From positions 1 to 26,412 of the IMG/VR virus record IMGVR_UViG_3300024520_000426: DNA of 26,412 nt. One strand, written 5' to 3'. The DNA is from a virus. The notes beneath the pieces were generated by a model. It ran no database searches and had not been told where the DNA came from. It was given only the letters and a program-made list of their open reading frames with translations. Position numbers and translations under genes: made by a program. Of the stretch, positions 1 through 4,284 are shown piece after piece (the stretch's first letter is position 1; the number at the start of each line of letters is the position of its first letter).

Positions 1-112
1 CTATAGGTTAACACCTGTGTCACCTGAACTGCCTTTCTCAACTGGGCTTGATATTTATTGGCCTTTTTTGTGTCTGGTGCATGGCGAATGAAGCACTGCT
101 TTAGTTGTTACT

Positions 113-133
113 GTCGCAGCCTTGAGGCACGAC
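113..133. other. short hairpin in the non-coding left end
   Basis: Arms GTCG (113-116) and CGAC (130-133), with inner arms GCC (119-121) and GGC (126-128), close a TTGA loop. It sits in a stretch with no convincing reading frame on either strand. It may be part of the larger structured region that follows. There is no U-run after it, so it is not a terminator. Confidence 0.3.
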
Positions 134-166
134 AAGCCAACACAGGCACAACCTTTCTAAAGACCA

Positions 167-328
167 GTAGTACGAATATGTGGTGGTGTTAAAGCAAGGC
201 TGGCGAAAGCAGGTCGTATTGTCTGGGATCATGATTGACCACGTGGTTGACCCTTAAATGGGAAAGACATGACGCAAATGTTGCAGGTTGGACATGCTTT
301 ATTTAGCACCCCTTCATATTCGTATTAC
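167..328 (+). ncRNA. candidate structured RNA
   Basis: I see no protein gene in bases 1-427, but the sequence folds in a nested way. Arm 167-180 (GTAGTACGAATATG) is complementary at 13 of 14 positions to 315-328 (CATATTCGTATTAC). Inside it, GGTG 185-188 pairs with CACC 307-310, and AAAGCA 191-196 pairs with TGCTTT 295-300, in the collinear order of one long stem. Inside that are small hairpins: GC-GAAA-GC near 203-210, the self-complementary ACCACGTGGT near 237-246, CCC/GGG at 251-253/260-262, and GCAA/TTGC at 274-277/281-284. A rho-independent terminator follows at 362-383. The strand is taken from that terminator. No known RNA family is recognised and no clear promoter was found, so this could also be an untranslated leader or a double-stranded DNA element. 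Confidence 0.35.
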
Positions 329-361
329 ATCCCCCCCATACGTTTACCCATTTAATTTACG

Positions 362-383
362 AAAGAGCTTGACGGCTCTTTTT
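362..383 (+). terminator. rho-independent terminator
   Basis: The stem AAAGAGC (362-368) / GCTCTTT (375-381) has a 6-base loop, TTGACG, and the T-run continues to 383. It would end rightward transcription coming from the candidate structured RNA or from further left. The loop doubles as the -35 box of the next promoter. Confidence 0.75.
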
Positions 384-396
384 ATTACGATACAAT
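369..396 (+). promoter_or_regulatory. sigma70-type promoter
   Basis: A -35 TTGACG (369-374) and a -10 TACAAT (391-396) are separated by 16 bases. The -35 box is exactly the loop of the terminator at 362-383. It would drive the Phd-like gene at 428 and probably the replication genes downstream. Confidence 0.65.
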
Positions 397-406
397 GTAC
401 ACATTG
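393..406. promoter_or_regulatory. operator-like inverted repeat over the -10 box
   Basis: CAATG (393-397) and CATTG (402-406) are perfect inverted arms around TACA. The repeat overlaps the -10 hexamer and the likely start point of the promoter before the Phd-like gene. Phd/YefM proteins commonly repress their own promoters through short palindromes, so autoregulation is a fair inference but is not shown. Confidence 0.4.
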
Positions 407-427
407 GATACATAAAGAGGGTAACAA

Positions 428-586
428 GTGAAGACATTTACAGTGACAGAATTAAGACGGGAAAGCCCTAAGGTTTTCAATGAAGTGCAAAGCAATGGCT
501 CTGCCGCTATAGCTAACAGGGATAGACCTTTAATGGTGTTAATAACTCAGCAAGAGCTAGATAAAAGAGTAAGGCAAGGGAAATAA
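428..586 (+). CDS. Phd/YefM-like antitoxin or DNA-binding regulator, solitary
   Basis: A 52-residue protein that starts with GTG behind AAAGAGGGTAA. The N-terminus, MKTFTVTELRRESPKVFNEV, has the Phd/YefM pattern: a beta strand, then a helix with E-L-R-x-x-x-x-K-V-x-x-x-V. It is followed by a short 'IANRDRPLMVLIT' strand pair and a basic tail. In toxin-antitoxin pairs this fold binds operator DNA through the N-terminal half and neutralises a toxin through the C-terminal tail. No Doc, RelE or other toxin frame follows: the next gene is a replication gene 64 bases away, past a hairpin. It may therefore be a stand-alone regulator, or an anti-toxin decoy against a host toxin. A clear relative lies on the minus strand at 12358-12516. 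GTG is chosen because the only upstream in-frame context lacks a start with a ribosome site. Confidence 0.6.
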   Translation: MKTFTVTELRRESPKVFNEVQSNGSAAIANRDRPLMVLITQQELDKRVRQGK

Positions 587-591
587 AAAAA

Positions 592-616
592 CCGCCGAGC
601 TGGGGAGCGAGGGCGG
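592..616 (-). terminator. hairpin with T-run on the minus strand
   Basis: Arms CCGCC (592-596) and GGCGG (612-616) enclose an inner GCT/AGC pairing around GGGG. On the minus strand the stem is followed by seven T residues (complement of the A-run 585-591), the pattern of a rho-independent terminator for leftward transcripts. On the plus strand the downstream side is only CTTAATC, so rightward termination would be weak. No leftward gene is seen immediately to its right, so it may block antisense transcription or attenuate the leader of the O-like gene. Confidence 0.45.
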
Positions 617-649
617 CTTAATCATTCACATTGTAGAGAATAGTATAAC

Positions 650-1504
650 ATGCACTATTACCAATTCAACATAGGCGATTATCACACCCATACTAGCCAC
701 CTTGAGCTTATAGAGGACTTGGCTTACCGGCGTATGATTGACTGGTGTTACTTACACGAATCGCCACTGCCAGAATCAACTGAAGAGATAGCCAAAAGAA
801 TCAGAATGAAAGGTGAGTGCAAGTGCATAGCAAATGTATTGCACGAGTTCTTCACACTGCAAGATGACGGTTATCACAGTGATAGAGTTGATTCAGAAAT
901 AAAATCTTACCATGATGTATCTAAGAAACGTAAGAAGGCCGCAAACAAGCGTTGGGCCAATAAACATAAGGGCTTGAGTAGTGATGCAAATGCATTACAA
1001 GTGCAATCCACAAGCAATGCTAAACAAGAACCAGGAACCAAGAACCAGGAACCATTAAACAAGAGTAATAAAACATTAGGTCAAAACGAGTTTGACCACG
1101 CCTTTGAGTCATTCTGGGGGTCAGGCATTCGTAAGCTCAACAAGAAAAAAGCCAAGAGCGTATTTACTAACATTCTCAAAAAGCAGGCCGACAAGACAGG
1201 TTTTGTTCAGATGCTAATCGATGACGTACAAGCTAGGCTTAATCTTAATCAACTGGGTTTTACGGAAATGCACCCAACGACGTATTTAAACGGAGAGCGC
1301 TGGACTGACGAAAAGGTGAAAACGAATGAAACCAATCAACGATCTAATCAACCAAGACAATCCCTTGCAGAGCGCACAGCAGAGCAAGCCAGATTCATCC
1401 ACGATCAGTGTGAGGCAGAAGAGGCTAGTCAGCGCGCTATGGGTTCGGATGAATCAATTGTTTCGCAACAAGTGGGCCTCATCGGAAGGGGAGATGCTGG
1501 TTAA
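650..1504 (+). CDS. phage replication initiator, O-like, with DUF1376 N-terminus
   Basis: A 284-residue protein. Residues 1-105 match the DUF1376 pattern of phage and prophage replication proteins: MHYYQFNIGDY at the start, 'EDLAYRRMIDWCYLHESPLP' near 22-41, and a K/R-rich 'SKKRKKAANKRWANK' end. A Gln/Asn-rich linker follows. A second domain, around 148-220, has the 'F..FW....RK.NKKKAK..F' and 'HPTTYLNGERWTDE' signature seen at the C-terminus of O-like and primosomal replication proteins. The family is expected to bind the phage origin and recruit the helicase loader, which is encoded next. The last 60 residues are hydrophilic and low in complexity, and their DNA is shared in another frame with the P-like gene over 179 bases. 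The ribosome site before ATG 650 is weak (AGAGAA). The lambda-O-type iterons usually found inside such genes were not seen. Confidence 0.75.
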   Translation: MHYYQFNIGDYHTHTSHLELIEDLAYRRMIDWCYLHESPLPESTEEIAKRIRMKGECKCIANVLHEFFTLQDDGYHSDRVDSEIKSYHDVSKKRKKAANKRWANKHKGLSSDANALQVQSTSNAKQEPGTKNQEPLNKSNKTLGQNEFDHAFESFWGSGIRKLNKKKAKSVFTNILKKQADKTGFVQMLIDDVQARLNLNQLGFTEMHPTTYLNGERWTDEKVKTNETNQRSNQPRQSLAERTAEQARFIHDQCEAEEASQRAMGSDESIVSQQVGLIGRGDAG

Positions 1505-1838
1505 CGGCAAATACTCAGGCTCATTCAACTTGTGGGCTAGGAAGACTGACCACTTGACAGACGAGGAGTGGGGTATCGCATTCAAAGAGCTAGAGCGCAA
1601 AGTGGTAGCCGATGCTGGAAACGGCAGGGAATCATGGCCACCCAGTTACGCAGAGTTCGTAGCAATGGCCAAGAAGACAAACAGCCCTACCGGATTAAAC
1701 TCGGGGGCATACTTGGAATACGGAACGAAAGACCACCCAAGTTACGAAAGGCCAGCAATCGAAGATATGGGCAAGAAAGCGAGAGCTGATAAAGTTAGGA
1801 ACGAAACACTAACCAACCTAAAGGATTTGCTACAATGA
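1326..1838 (+). CDS. lambda P-like helicase loader
   Basis: A 170-residue protein whose core reads 'RLVSALWVRMNQLFRNKW', 'WARKTDHLTDEEWGIAFKELER' and 'WPPSYAEFVAMAKK'. This has the layout of the lambda replication protein P family (W..ai....lt.eei..al.......PPsp.eFva.c). Such proteins deliver the host DnaB helicase to the origin bound by the O-like protein, which fits its position after the O-like gene. The start at 1326 is backed by AAGGTG at 1313-1318, spaced 7 bases, and by the domain beginning before any later Met. This makes a long out-of-frame overlap with the O-like gene. The later ATGs at 1449 and 1494 would cut the domain. The stop overlaps the next start (ATGA), which implies translational coupling. 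Confidence 0.65.
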   Translation: MKPINDLINQDNPLQSAQQSKPDSSTISVRQKRLVSALWVRMNQLFRNKWASSEGEMLVNGKYSGSFNLWARKTDHLTDEEWGIAFKELERKVVADAGNGRESWPPSYAEFVAMAKKTNSPTGLNSGAYLEYGTKDHPSYERPAIEDMGKKARADKVRNETLTNLKDLLQ

Positions 1839-2032
1839 TACACAAGGCCATTAAACAGCTCTGGAGAGCTAAAACAAGGGTGGAGGCAGGTATCGCCCTA
1901 GATGAAGTGCAACGTTGCTTAGGTGGCGATTGCGGCCCTCTCAGCCCTATCGAGTTTTCTAGTTTAGAGGCGTTAATGAGGGTAAAAGGGCGAACATTAC
2001 ACACTAACAACGACTGGCGCGAAGGATTATAA
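1835..2032 (+). CDS. small hypothetical protein
   Basis: A 65-residue protein starting inside the stop of the P-like gene (ATGA overlap at 1835-1838), so it is almost certainly translated by re-initiation. The sequence is helical and mildly basic at the start ('MIHKAIKQLWRAKTRVEAG'), followed by 'ALDEVQRCLGGDCGPLSPIEFSSLEALMRVKGR'. No family is recognised. It belongs to the cluster of small accessory genes that follows the replication pair, comparable in position to the nin region of lambdoid phages. The overlapping minus-strand frame at 1795-2010 is taken as a shadow because this frame is the coupled one. Confidence 0.55.
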   Translation: MIHKAIKQLWRAKTRVEAGIALDEVQRCLGGDCGPLSPIEFSSLEALMRVKGRTLHTNNDWREGL

Positions 2033-2033
2033 G

Positions 2034-2168
2034 ATGGAAAAAATAAGTGAGCGAATGCTAGAGCATTATGAGTGGCTGGTTAAGAAAGAAGAGAGCGAAT
2101 GGAGATTTATATTCATTGGCACTGGTGTTTTTCTTATGGCTTTTGTGCTGGTGCTTTTATCTATTTAA
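2034..2168 (+). CDS. 44-residue single-pass membrane protein
   Basis: The ATG at 2034 directly follows the stop of the previous gene (2030-2032). The first 23 residues are charged and soluble ('MEKISERMLEHYEWLVKKEE'). Residues 24-44 form one hydrophobic span, 'FIFIGTGVFLMAFVLVLLSI', that ends the protein, so it looks tail-anchored with the N-terminus in the cytoplasm. The longer frame that starts at 2099 in another phase reads through this gene and is rejected as a start. Function is unknown. Lysis control, exclusion or host-membrane interaction are possibilities for a small phage membrane protein, but nothing here selects one. Confidence 0.55.
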   Translation: MEKISERMLEHYEWLVKKEESEWRFIFIGTGVFLMAFVLVLLSI

Positions 2169-2191
2169 CACACACCAAAGAGGGTAAGAAG

Positions 2192-2464
2192 ATGACAAAG
2201 CTAGACAGAATCATACAAGAAGGTTTTAACAGGATTGACGAGGCGGTGCTGAGAGTGATTGACAAATACGATCACATGCTTTGGTGTAACGGATTGAATG
2301 ATGACGCCCCCATCCTACAGCGCCTATTAGACCGTGATGGTCGTGTGCTCCTAGGCGAAGATGTACACGCTGTTTACTCGGCTATAGAGATGCGCGATGG
2401 GGACAGGATTGAAGGGTCAGGGTCTACCAAAACGGCAATTTTTAATAGAATAACCACACACTAA
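2192..2464 (+). CDS. hypothetical protein, 90 residues
   Basis: The start is placed at ATG 2192 ('MTKLDRIIQEGFNRIDEAVL') because AAAGAGGGTAAG precedes it at ideal spacing. An in-frame ATG at 2099 would add a 31-residue segment that is only the wrong-phase reading of the membrane gene upstream. The protein is acidic, helical at the N-terminus, then 'DDAPILQRLLDRDGRVLLGEDVHAVY' and a short hydrophilic C-terminus. No domain is recognised. The stop codon lies within a copy of the repeated junction module, typical of this cassette row. Confidence 0.6.
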   Translation: MTKLDRIIQEGFNRIDEAVLRVIDKYDHMLWCNGLNDDAPILQRLLDRDGRVLLGEDVHAVYSAIEMRDGDRIEGSGSTKTAIFNRITTH

Positions 2465-2477
2465 AGAGGGTAAGAGA

Positions 2478-2693
2478 ATGGAAGATATTTGTTTGAATTG
2501 TGGGCGAGAGCATGGGAGAAAATTGTGGGGTGCTGACTGTGATTGCGATTCACCTAATGTGGTGCATCAAGAAAAATGTAATTCATGCGAAAATATAACA
2601 GGCCAGTTAATCGATGATGATTATTGCGGGCCAGAAAAAAACTACTGCCATGAGTGTATAAACAAGGCCAGAAAGACAGTTAACACACGCTAA
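2478..2693 (+). CDS. small Cys-rich, probably zinc-binding protein
   Basis: A 71-residue protein with nine cysteines. C5-x-x-C8 and C34-x-x-C37 are followed by C57-x-x-C60, plus C21, C23 and C50. The paired CxxC knuckles suggest two zinc sites, as in zinc-ribbon or FYVE/RING-like mini-proteins, but the order does not match one family I can name. A ribosome site AAAGAGGGTAAG precedes ATG 2478. The C-terminus ends in 'NTR', and its stop falls in the third copy of the junction repeat. Possible roles are nucleic-acid or protein binding. No catalytic motif is visible. Confidence 0.6.
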   Translation: MEDICLNCGREHGRKLWGADCDCDSPNVVHQEKCNSCENITGQLIDDDYCGPEKNYCHECINKARKTVNTR

Positions 2694-2705
2694 AGAGGGT
2701 AAGAC

Positions 2706-2873
2706 ATGACGATTGAGGAGTTAAAGGTTATCAGTAATCTGACGCTAAAACTAACAGAGCTAAAACTAACAGAGCTGCGGCAGAAAGAGTGCTTGTATCT
2801 TTGTATTGAAAACTTCGCACCTGAGCTATTTGCTAAGCTTTTAGATGAGATGAGGAAAAGCACAGGGGGCTAG
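2706..2873 (+). CDS. small helical hypothetical protein with a tandem duplication
   Basis: A 55-residue frame from ATG 2706, preceded by AAAGAGGGTAAG (2692-2703) and ending at TAG 2871-2873. Residues 14-23 are two exact copies of the 5-residue unit L-K-L-T-E, encoded by a tandem 15-base duplication (2745-2759 and 2760-2774). The rest is a helix-forming, Leu/Glu-rich sequence ending 'LLDEMRKSTGG'. It probably forms a coiled coil or a helical hairpin. No family is recognised. The next gene starts 2 bases after its stop. Confidence 0.5.
   Translation: MTIEELKVISNLTLKLTELKLTELRQKECLYLCIENFAPELFAKLLDEMRKSTGG
2745..2774 (+). repeat. exact 15-base tandem duplication inside a small gene
   Basis: CTAAAACTAACAGAG occurs twice back to back (2745-2759, 2760-2774). 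Its length is a multiple of three, so the reading frame is kept and a pentapeptide is doubled. This fits slipped-strand replication and marks a site likely to vary in copy number between close relatives. Confidence 0.85.
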
Positions 2874-2875
2874 AC

Positions 2876-3046
2876 ATGAACAACCCGCAGGAAGACATAG
2901 GCTACAAACCTATTGACCGTAGTAAAGAGCGGGTATCAATTGTCGATTACGGAAAGACAGCCTTGGCTGAAAAGGGCAAAGAAGAGGTTAAGAGGTTGCT
3001 TAGAGAGCTTAAGGCTGAGAGCGATAAACTAGGGAGGTTAAAGTAA
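2876..3046 (+). CDS. small charged hypothetical protein
   Basis: A 56-residue protein from ATG 2876 to TAA 3044-3046. AGGGGGC upstream (2865-2871) may serve as the ribosome site, though it lies within the previous gene's end. The N-terminus, 'MNNPQEDIGYKPIDRSKERVSIVDYG', is extended and polar. The C-terminal half is a basic amphipathic helix ('KGKEEVKRLLRELKAESDKL'). The stop shares a base with the next start (TAATG), which implies coupling. No family is recognised. Confidence 0.5.
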   Translation: MNNPQEDIGYKPIDRSKERVSIVDYGKTALAEKGKEEVKRLLRELKAESDKLGRLK

Positions 3047-3231
3047 TGATAGAGATGGTTTATTTTAATAAAGATATCAGCAGTCAAGAGGCGGATAAGC
3101 TTGTAAAGCGGGGCTTAGAACTAAGACACGGCCTGTACGATAAGCTTCTAGCTAACGCTGAGACGATAAAAGATGCCAAGCAGAGAGGTGACTATATTTC
3201 GGCTTGCCTTCCTTTTATCGCGATGATTTAA
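3046..3231 (+). CDS. small hypothetical protein
   Basis: A 61-residue protein starting in the TAATG overlap with the preceding gene, with AGGGAGG (3031-3037) upstream as a good ribosome site. The sequence is helical: 'DISSQEADKLVKRGLELRHGLYDKLLANAETIKDAKQRGDYISA', then a short hydrophobic tail 'CLPFIAMI'. The tail is too short for a membrane span. No family is recognised. Confidence 0.5.
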   Translation: MIEMVYFNKDISSQEADKLVKRGLELRHGLYDKLLANAETIKDAKQRGDYISACLPFIAMI

Positions 3232-3276
3232 GCGCCTAATCCGCTATTAAACTAGATAAACTACGAGGGTAAAACA

Positions 3277-3426
3277 ATGAAAAAACTATTACTAATCACA
3301 CTACTAGCAGTATCAACCACAGCGCAGTCTGCGGCACTATGCCAAAGCCTAAGAGATCCAGGGTATAAGGCATGGTTTGAGGGTTGGAGATGCCCAGCAG
3401 GTTATTATTTAATCACTACTAGATAA
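3277..3426 (+). CDS. secreted mini-protein with signal peptide
   Basis: A 49-residue protein from ATG 3277 with GAGGGTAAAA upstream. Residues 1-20 are a classic Sec signal: MKK, then 'LLLITLLAVSTTA', then small residues 'QSAA' before a likely cleavage after Ala19 or Ala20. The mature part is only about 30 residues, 'LCQSLRDPGYKAWFEGWRCP' and a short tail. It has two cysteines, which could form one disulphide, and several aromatic residues. It would act in the periplasm. Small exported phage proteins can block superinfection or alter the envelope, but this sequence gives no direct sign of which. Confidence 0.55.
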   Translation: MKKLLLITLLAVSTTAQSAALCQSLRDPGYKAWFEGWRCPAGYYLITTR

Positions 3427-3435
3427 CAAAAAGAT

Positions 3436-3455
3436 ATGCAGCCGCAGGTCTGCAT
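3436..3455 (+). other. intergenic hairpin
   Basis: ATGCAG (3436-3441) and CTGCAT (3450-3455) are perfect inverted arms with an 8-base loop. No T-run follows, so it is not a canonical terminator. It lies between the secreted mini-protein gene and the next ribosome site and may stabilise the upstream message or affect translation of the next one. Confidence 0.4.
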
Positions 3456-3485
3456 CATTGAAGAGTTAAAACCGAGGGTAAAGAG

Positions 3486-3500
3486 ATGGTGGCATCATGA
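3486..3500 (+). CDS. possible 4-codon leader mini-cistron
   Basis: ATG GTG GCA TCA TGA encodes Met-Val-Ala-Ser. The GAGGGTAAAG module used by neighbouring genes is placed ideally for this ATG, while the next gene's ATG (3497) lies within the mini-cistron's stop (ATGA). Ribosomes would therefore load at 3486 and re-initiate at 3497. It is too short to be a functional protein and is listed because it decides how the next gene is started. Confidence 0.4.
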   Translation: MVAS

Positions 3501-3709
3501 GCTATAAAAACGATCAAGCTAAAGTCCATAAAAATATCAGAAAGCTACTACAGCACAAGAAACAGGGATTACGCTGCTACGCCATTAGGGATTTATACGA
3601 AAAGACCTATGGTAAATTCTACTCAGAAAGCGGCTTTAGTGCGCGATTGAGGGAAATGGCAGACGTTGTGTGTAATCTAAGCGATTATACATACAGCATT
3701 AACACGTAA
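3497..3709 (+). CDS. small basic hypothetical protein
   Basis: A 70-residue, Lys/Tyr-rich protein. It reads 'KVHKNIRKLLQHKKQGLRCYAIRDLYEKTYGKFYSESGFSARLREMADVV', and the helical pattern with 'FYSESGFSARLREM' could be a small helix-turn-helix or a nuclease-inhibitor-like fold. Neither can be confirmed by eye. The start at 3497 overlaps the stop of the 4-codon leader, and no later Met is available before the conserved-looking helices. It belongs to the same accessory cassette row as its neighbours. Confidence 0.5.
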   Translation: MSYKNDQAKVHKNIRKLLQHKKQGLRCYAIRDLYEKTYGKFYSESGFSARLREMADVVCNLSDYTYSINT

Positions 3710-3740
3710 TTAGACCACAACAACGAGATAGGAGGTTAAT

Positions 3741-3893
3741 GTGAATTGTGAAAATAAAAAGACATTTAGCCCGCTTGAAGCCCATGTAGTGGCGGTGCAA
3801 TTAGCGCAATCCGATCAAGGGTACAAAATAAAGCGCGGTCTTAAATACTGTGAAACCTGCAAGGGTTATCATATTGAAGTTATTAAAAACTAA
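3741..3893 (+). CDS. small protein with a CxxC...H knuckle, GTG start
   Basis: A 50-residue protein starting at GTG 3741 behind a strong AGGAGGT (3730-3736). The overlapping ATG at 3739 is immediately followed by a stop, so GTG is the only workable start. The C-terminal half reads 'GYKIKRGLKYCETCKGYHIE', with C37, C40 and H44 forming the half zinc-knuckle typical of very small phage proteins whose motif is 'Y.C..C..yHl'. With Cys3 it could complete a zinc site. Function is unknown. Confidence 0.55.
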   Translation: MNCENKKTFSPLEAHVVAVQLAQSDQGYKIKRGLKYCETCKGYHIEVIKN

Positions 3894-3931
3894 CTTTTCA
3901 ACTAGACCATAAAAACAATTAAGGAATTAAA

Positions 3932-4006
3932 ATGCTAAAAGTACACAGGTGCAAATTATGGAATGGCAGTATATTTTCTGTGGAGGCCGCAAGTGTTCAA
4001 ATATAG
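3932..4006 (+). CDS. possible 24-residue peptide
   Basis: ATG 3932 is preceded by AAGGA (3921-3925) at 6-base spacing, and the frame runs to TAG 4004-4006. The peptide is MLKVHRCKLWNG followed by 'SIFSVEAASVQI'. It overlaps the start of the next gene by 14 bases, so one role may be to carry ribosomes to the GTG at 3993. The good ribosome site is the main evidence. Confidence 0.35.
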   Translation: MLKVHRCKLWNGSIFSVEAASVQI

Positions 4007-4241
4007 GGATCACAGGGGTGGCCTGATTGAGTCAATGGAGACCACGCAAGAGTTTAATAATAAAGATTCTCTATTGGAATATCTGCAATCAGTATTGGAT
4101 GACTGCTTTAGCGGCCACCTTGATTCAAGCAATGTAAAAATAGAGCCTTATTGTTTTGATGAGAGAGTGGGCTGGGATTGTCATATAGTGCATCTTGAGG
4201 GGTGGGGAGTGTTTGGGTTTACAAATGGCCCTGTGGATTGA
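3993..4241 (+). CDS. small acidic hypothetical protein, GTG start
   Basis: An 82-residue protein. GTG 3993 is preferred because GGAGG (3982-3986) stands 6 bases before it. An in-frame ATG at 3963 has no ribosome site and would add ten residues read from the middle of the 24-residue peptide frame. The sequence is 'VFKYRDHRGGLIESMETT', an acidic helical middle 'LLEYLQSVLDDCFSGHLDSS', and a Trp/Gly-rich end 'DCHIVHLEGWGVFGFTNG'. No family is recognised. It is the last gene of the accessory row before the regulatory gap at 4242-4284. Confidence 0.55.
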   Translation: MFKYRDHRGGLIESMETTQEFNNKDSLLEYLQSVLDDCFSGHLDSSNVKIEPYCFDERVGWDCHIVHLEGWGVFGFTNGPVD

Positions 4242-4267
4242 GTCACGACTAGTATAAATCCTCGCAG

Positions 4268-4283
4268 CTGGTATTATAAACAG
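4268..4283. promoter_or_regulatory. LexA/SOS-box-like operator next to the LexA-like gene start
   Basis: CTGGTATTATAAACAG has the CTG-N10-CAG spacing of the gammaproteobacterial LexA box, with AT-rich centre and CAG followed by TA as in the consensus. One position of the left half (CTGG instead of CTGT) departs. The right half ends 1 base before the ATG at 4285. The centre contains TATTAT (4272-4277), a plausible -10 box, which would put the transcript start at or near the ATG and give a leaderless or nearly leaderless message. No good -35 is visible. Confidence 0.5.
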
Positions 4284-4284
4284 T

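Larger units (their letters stand above)
2165..2703 (+). repeat. repeated intergenic translation-start module (three copies)
   Basis: Nearly the same junction recurs at 2165-2188, 2456-2474 and 2680-2703: an ACACAC(N)C tract, then (T)AAAGAGGGTAAG, then the start codon 4-6 bases later. In the second and third copies the upstream stop codon TAA lies inside the repeat. Shorter relatives occur before the genes at 428 (414-424), 3277, 3486 and, on the minus strand, 12264. GAGG in the module acts as the ribosome site. The shared junctions would let small gene cassettes swap by homologous recombination. Confidence 0.7.

Noticed and set aside
2-91. Open plus-strand frame running in from the left edge to TGA 89-91
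   Set aside because: Only 29 codons, with no recognisable sequence. It could be the end of a gene outside the window but cannot be supported.
269-355. 28-codon frame starting at ATG 269
   Set aside because: The ribosome site is weak and the frame runs through the inverted-repeat region. Peptide composition is unremarkable.
1568-1789. 73-codon plus-strand frame inside the P-like gene
   Set aside because: It lies wholly within the P-like gene in another frame and has Arg/Gln-rich shadow composition.
2099-2191. Upstream extension of the hypothetical gene at 2192
   Set aside because: It reads the preceding membrane-protein gene in another frame, has no ribosome site, and the downstream ATG 2192 has an ideal one.
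3963-3992. ATG 3963 as the start of the gene ending at 4241
   Set aside because: No ribosome site. GTG 3993 has GGAGG at 6-base spacing, and the extra residues come from the overlapping peptide frame.
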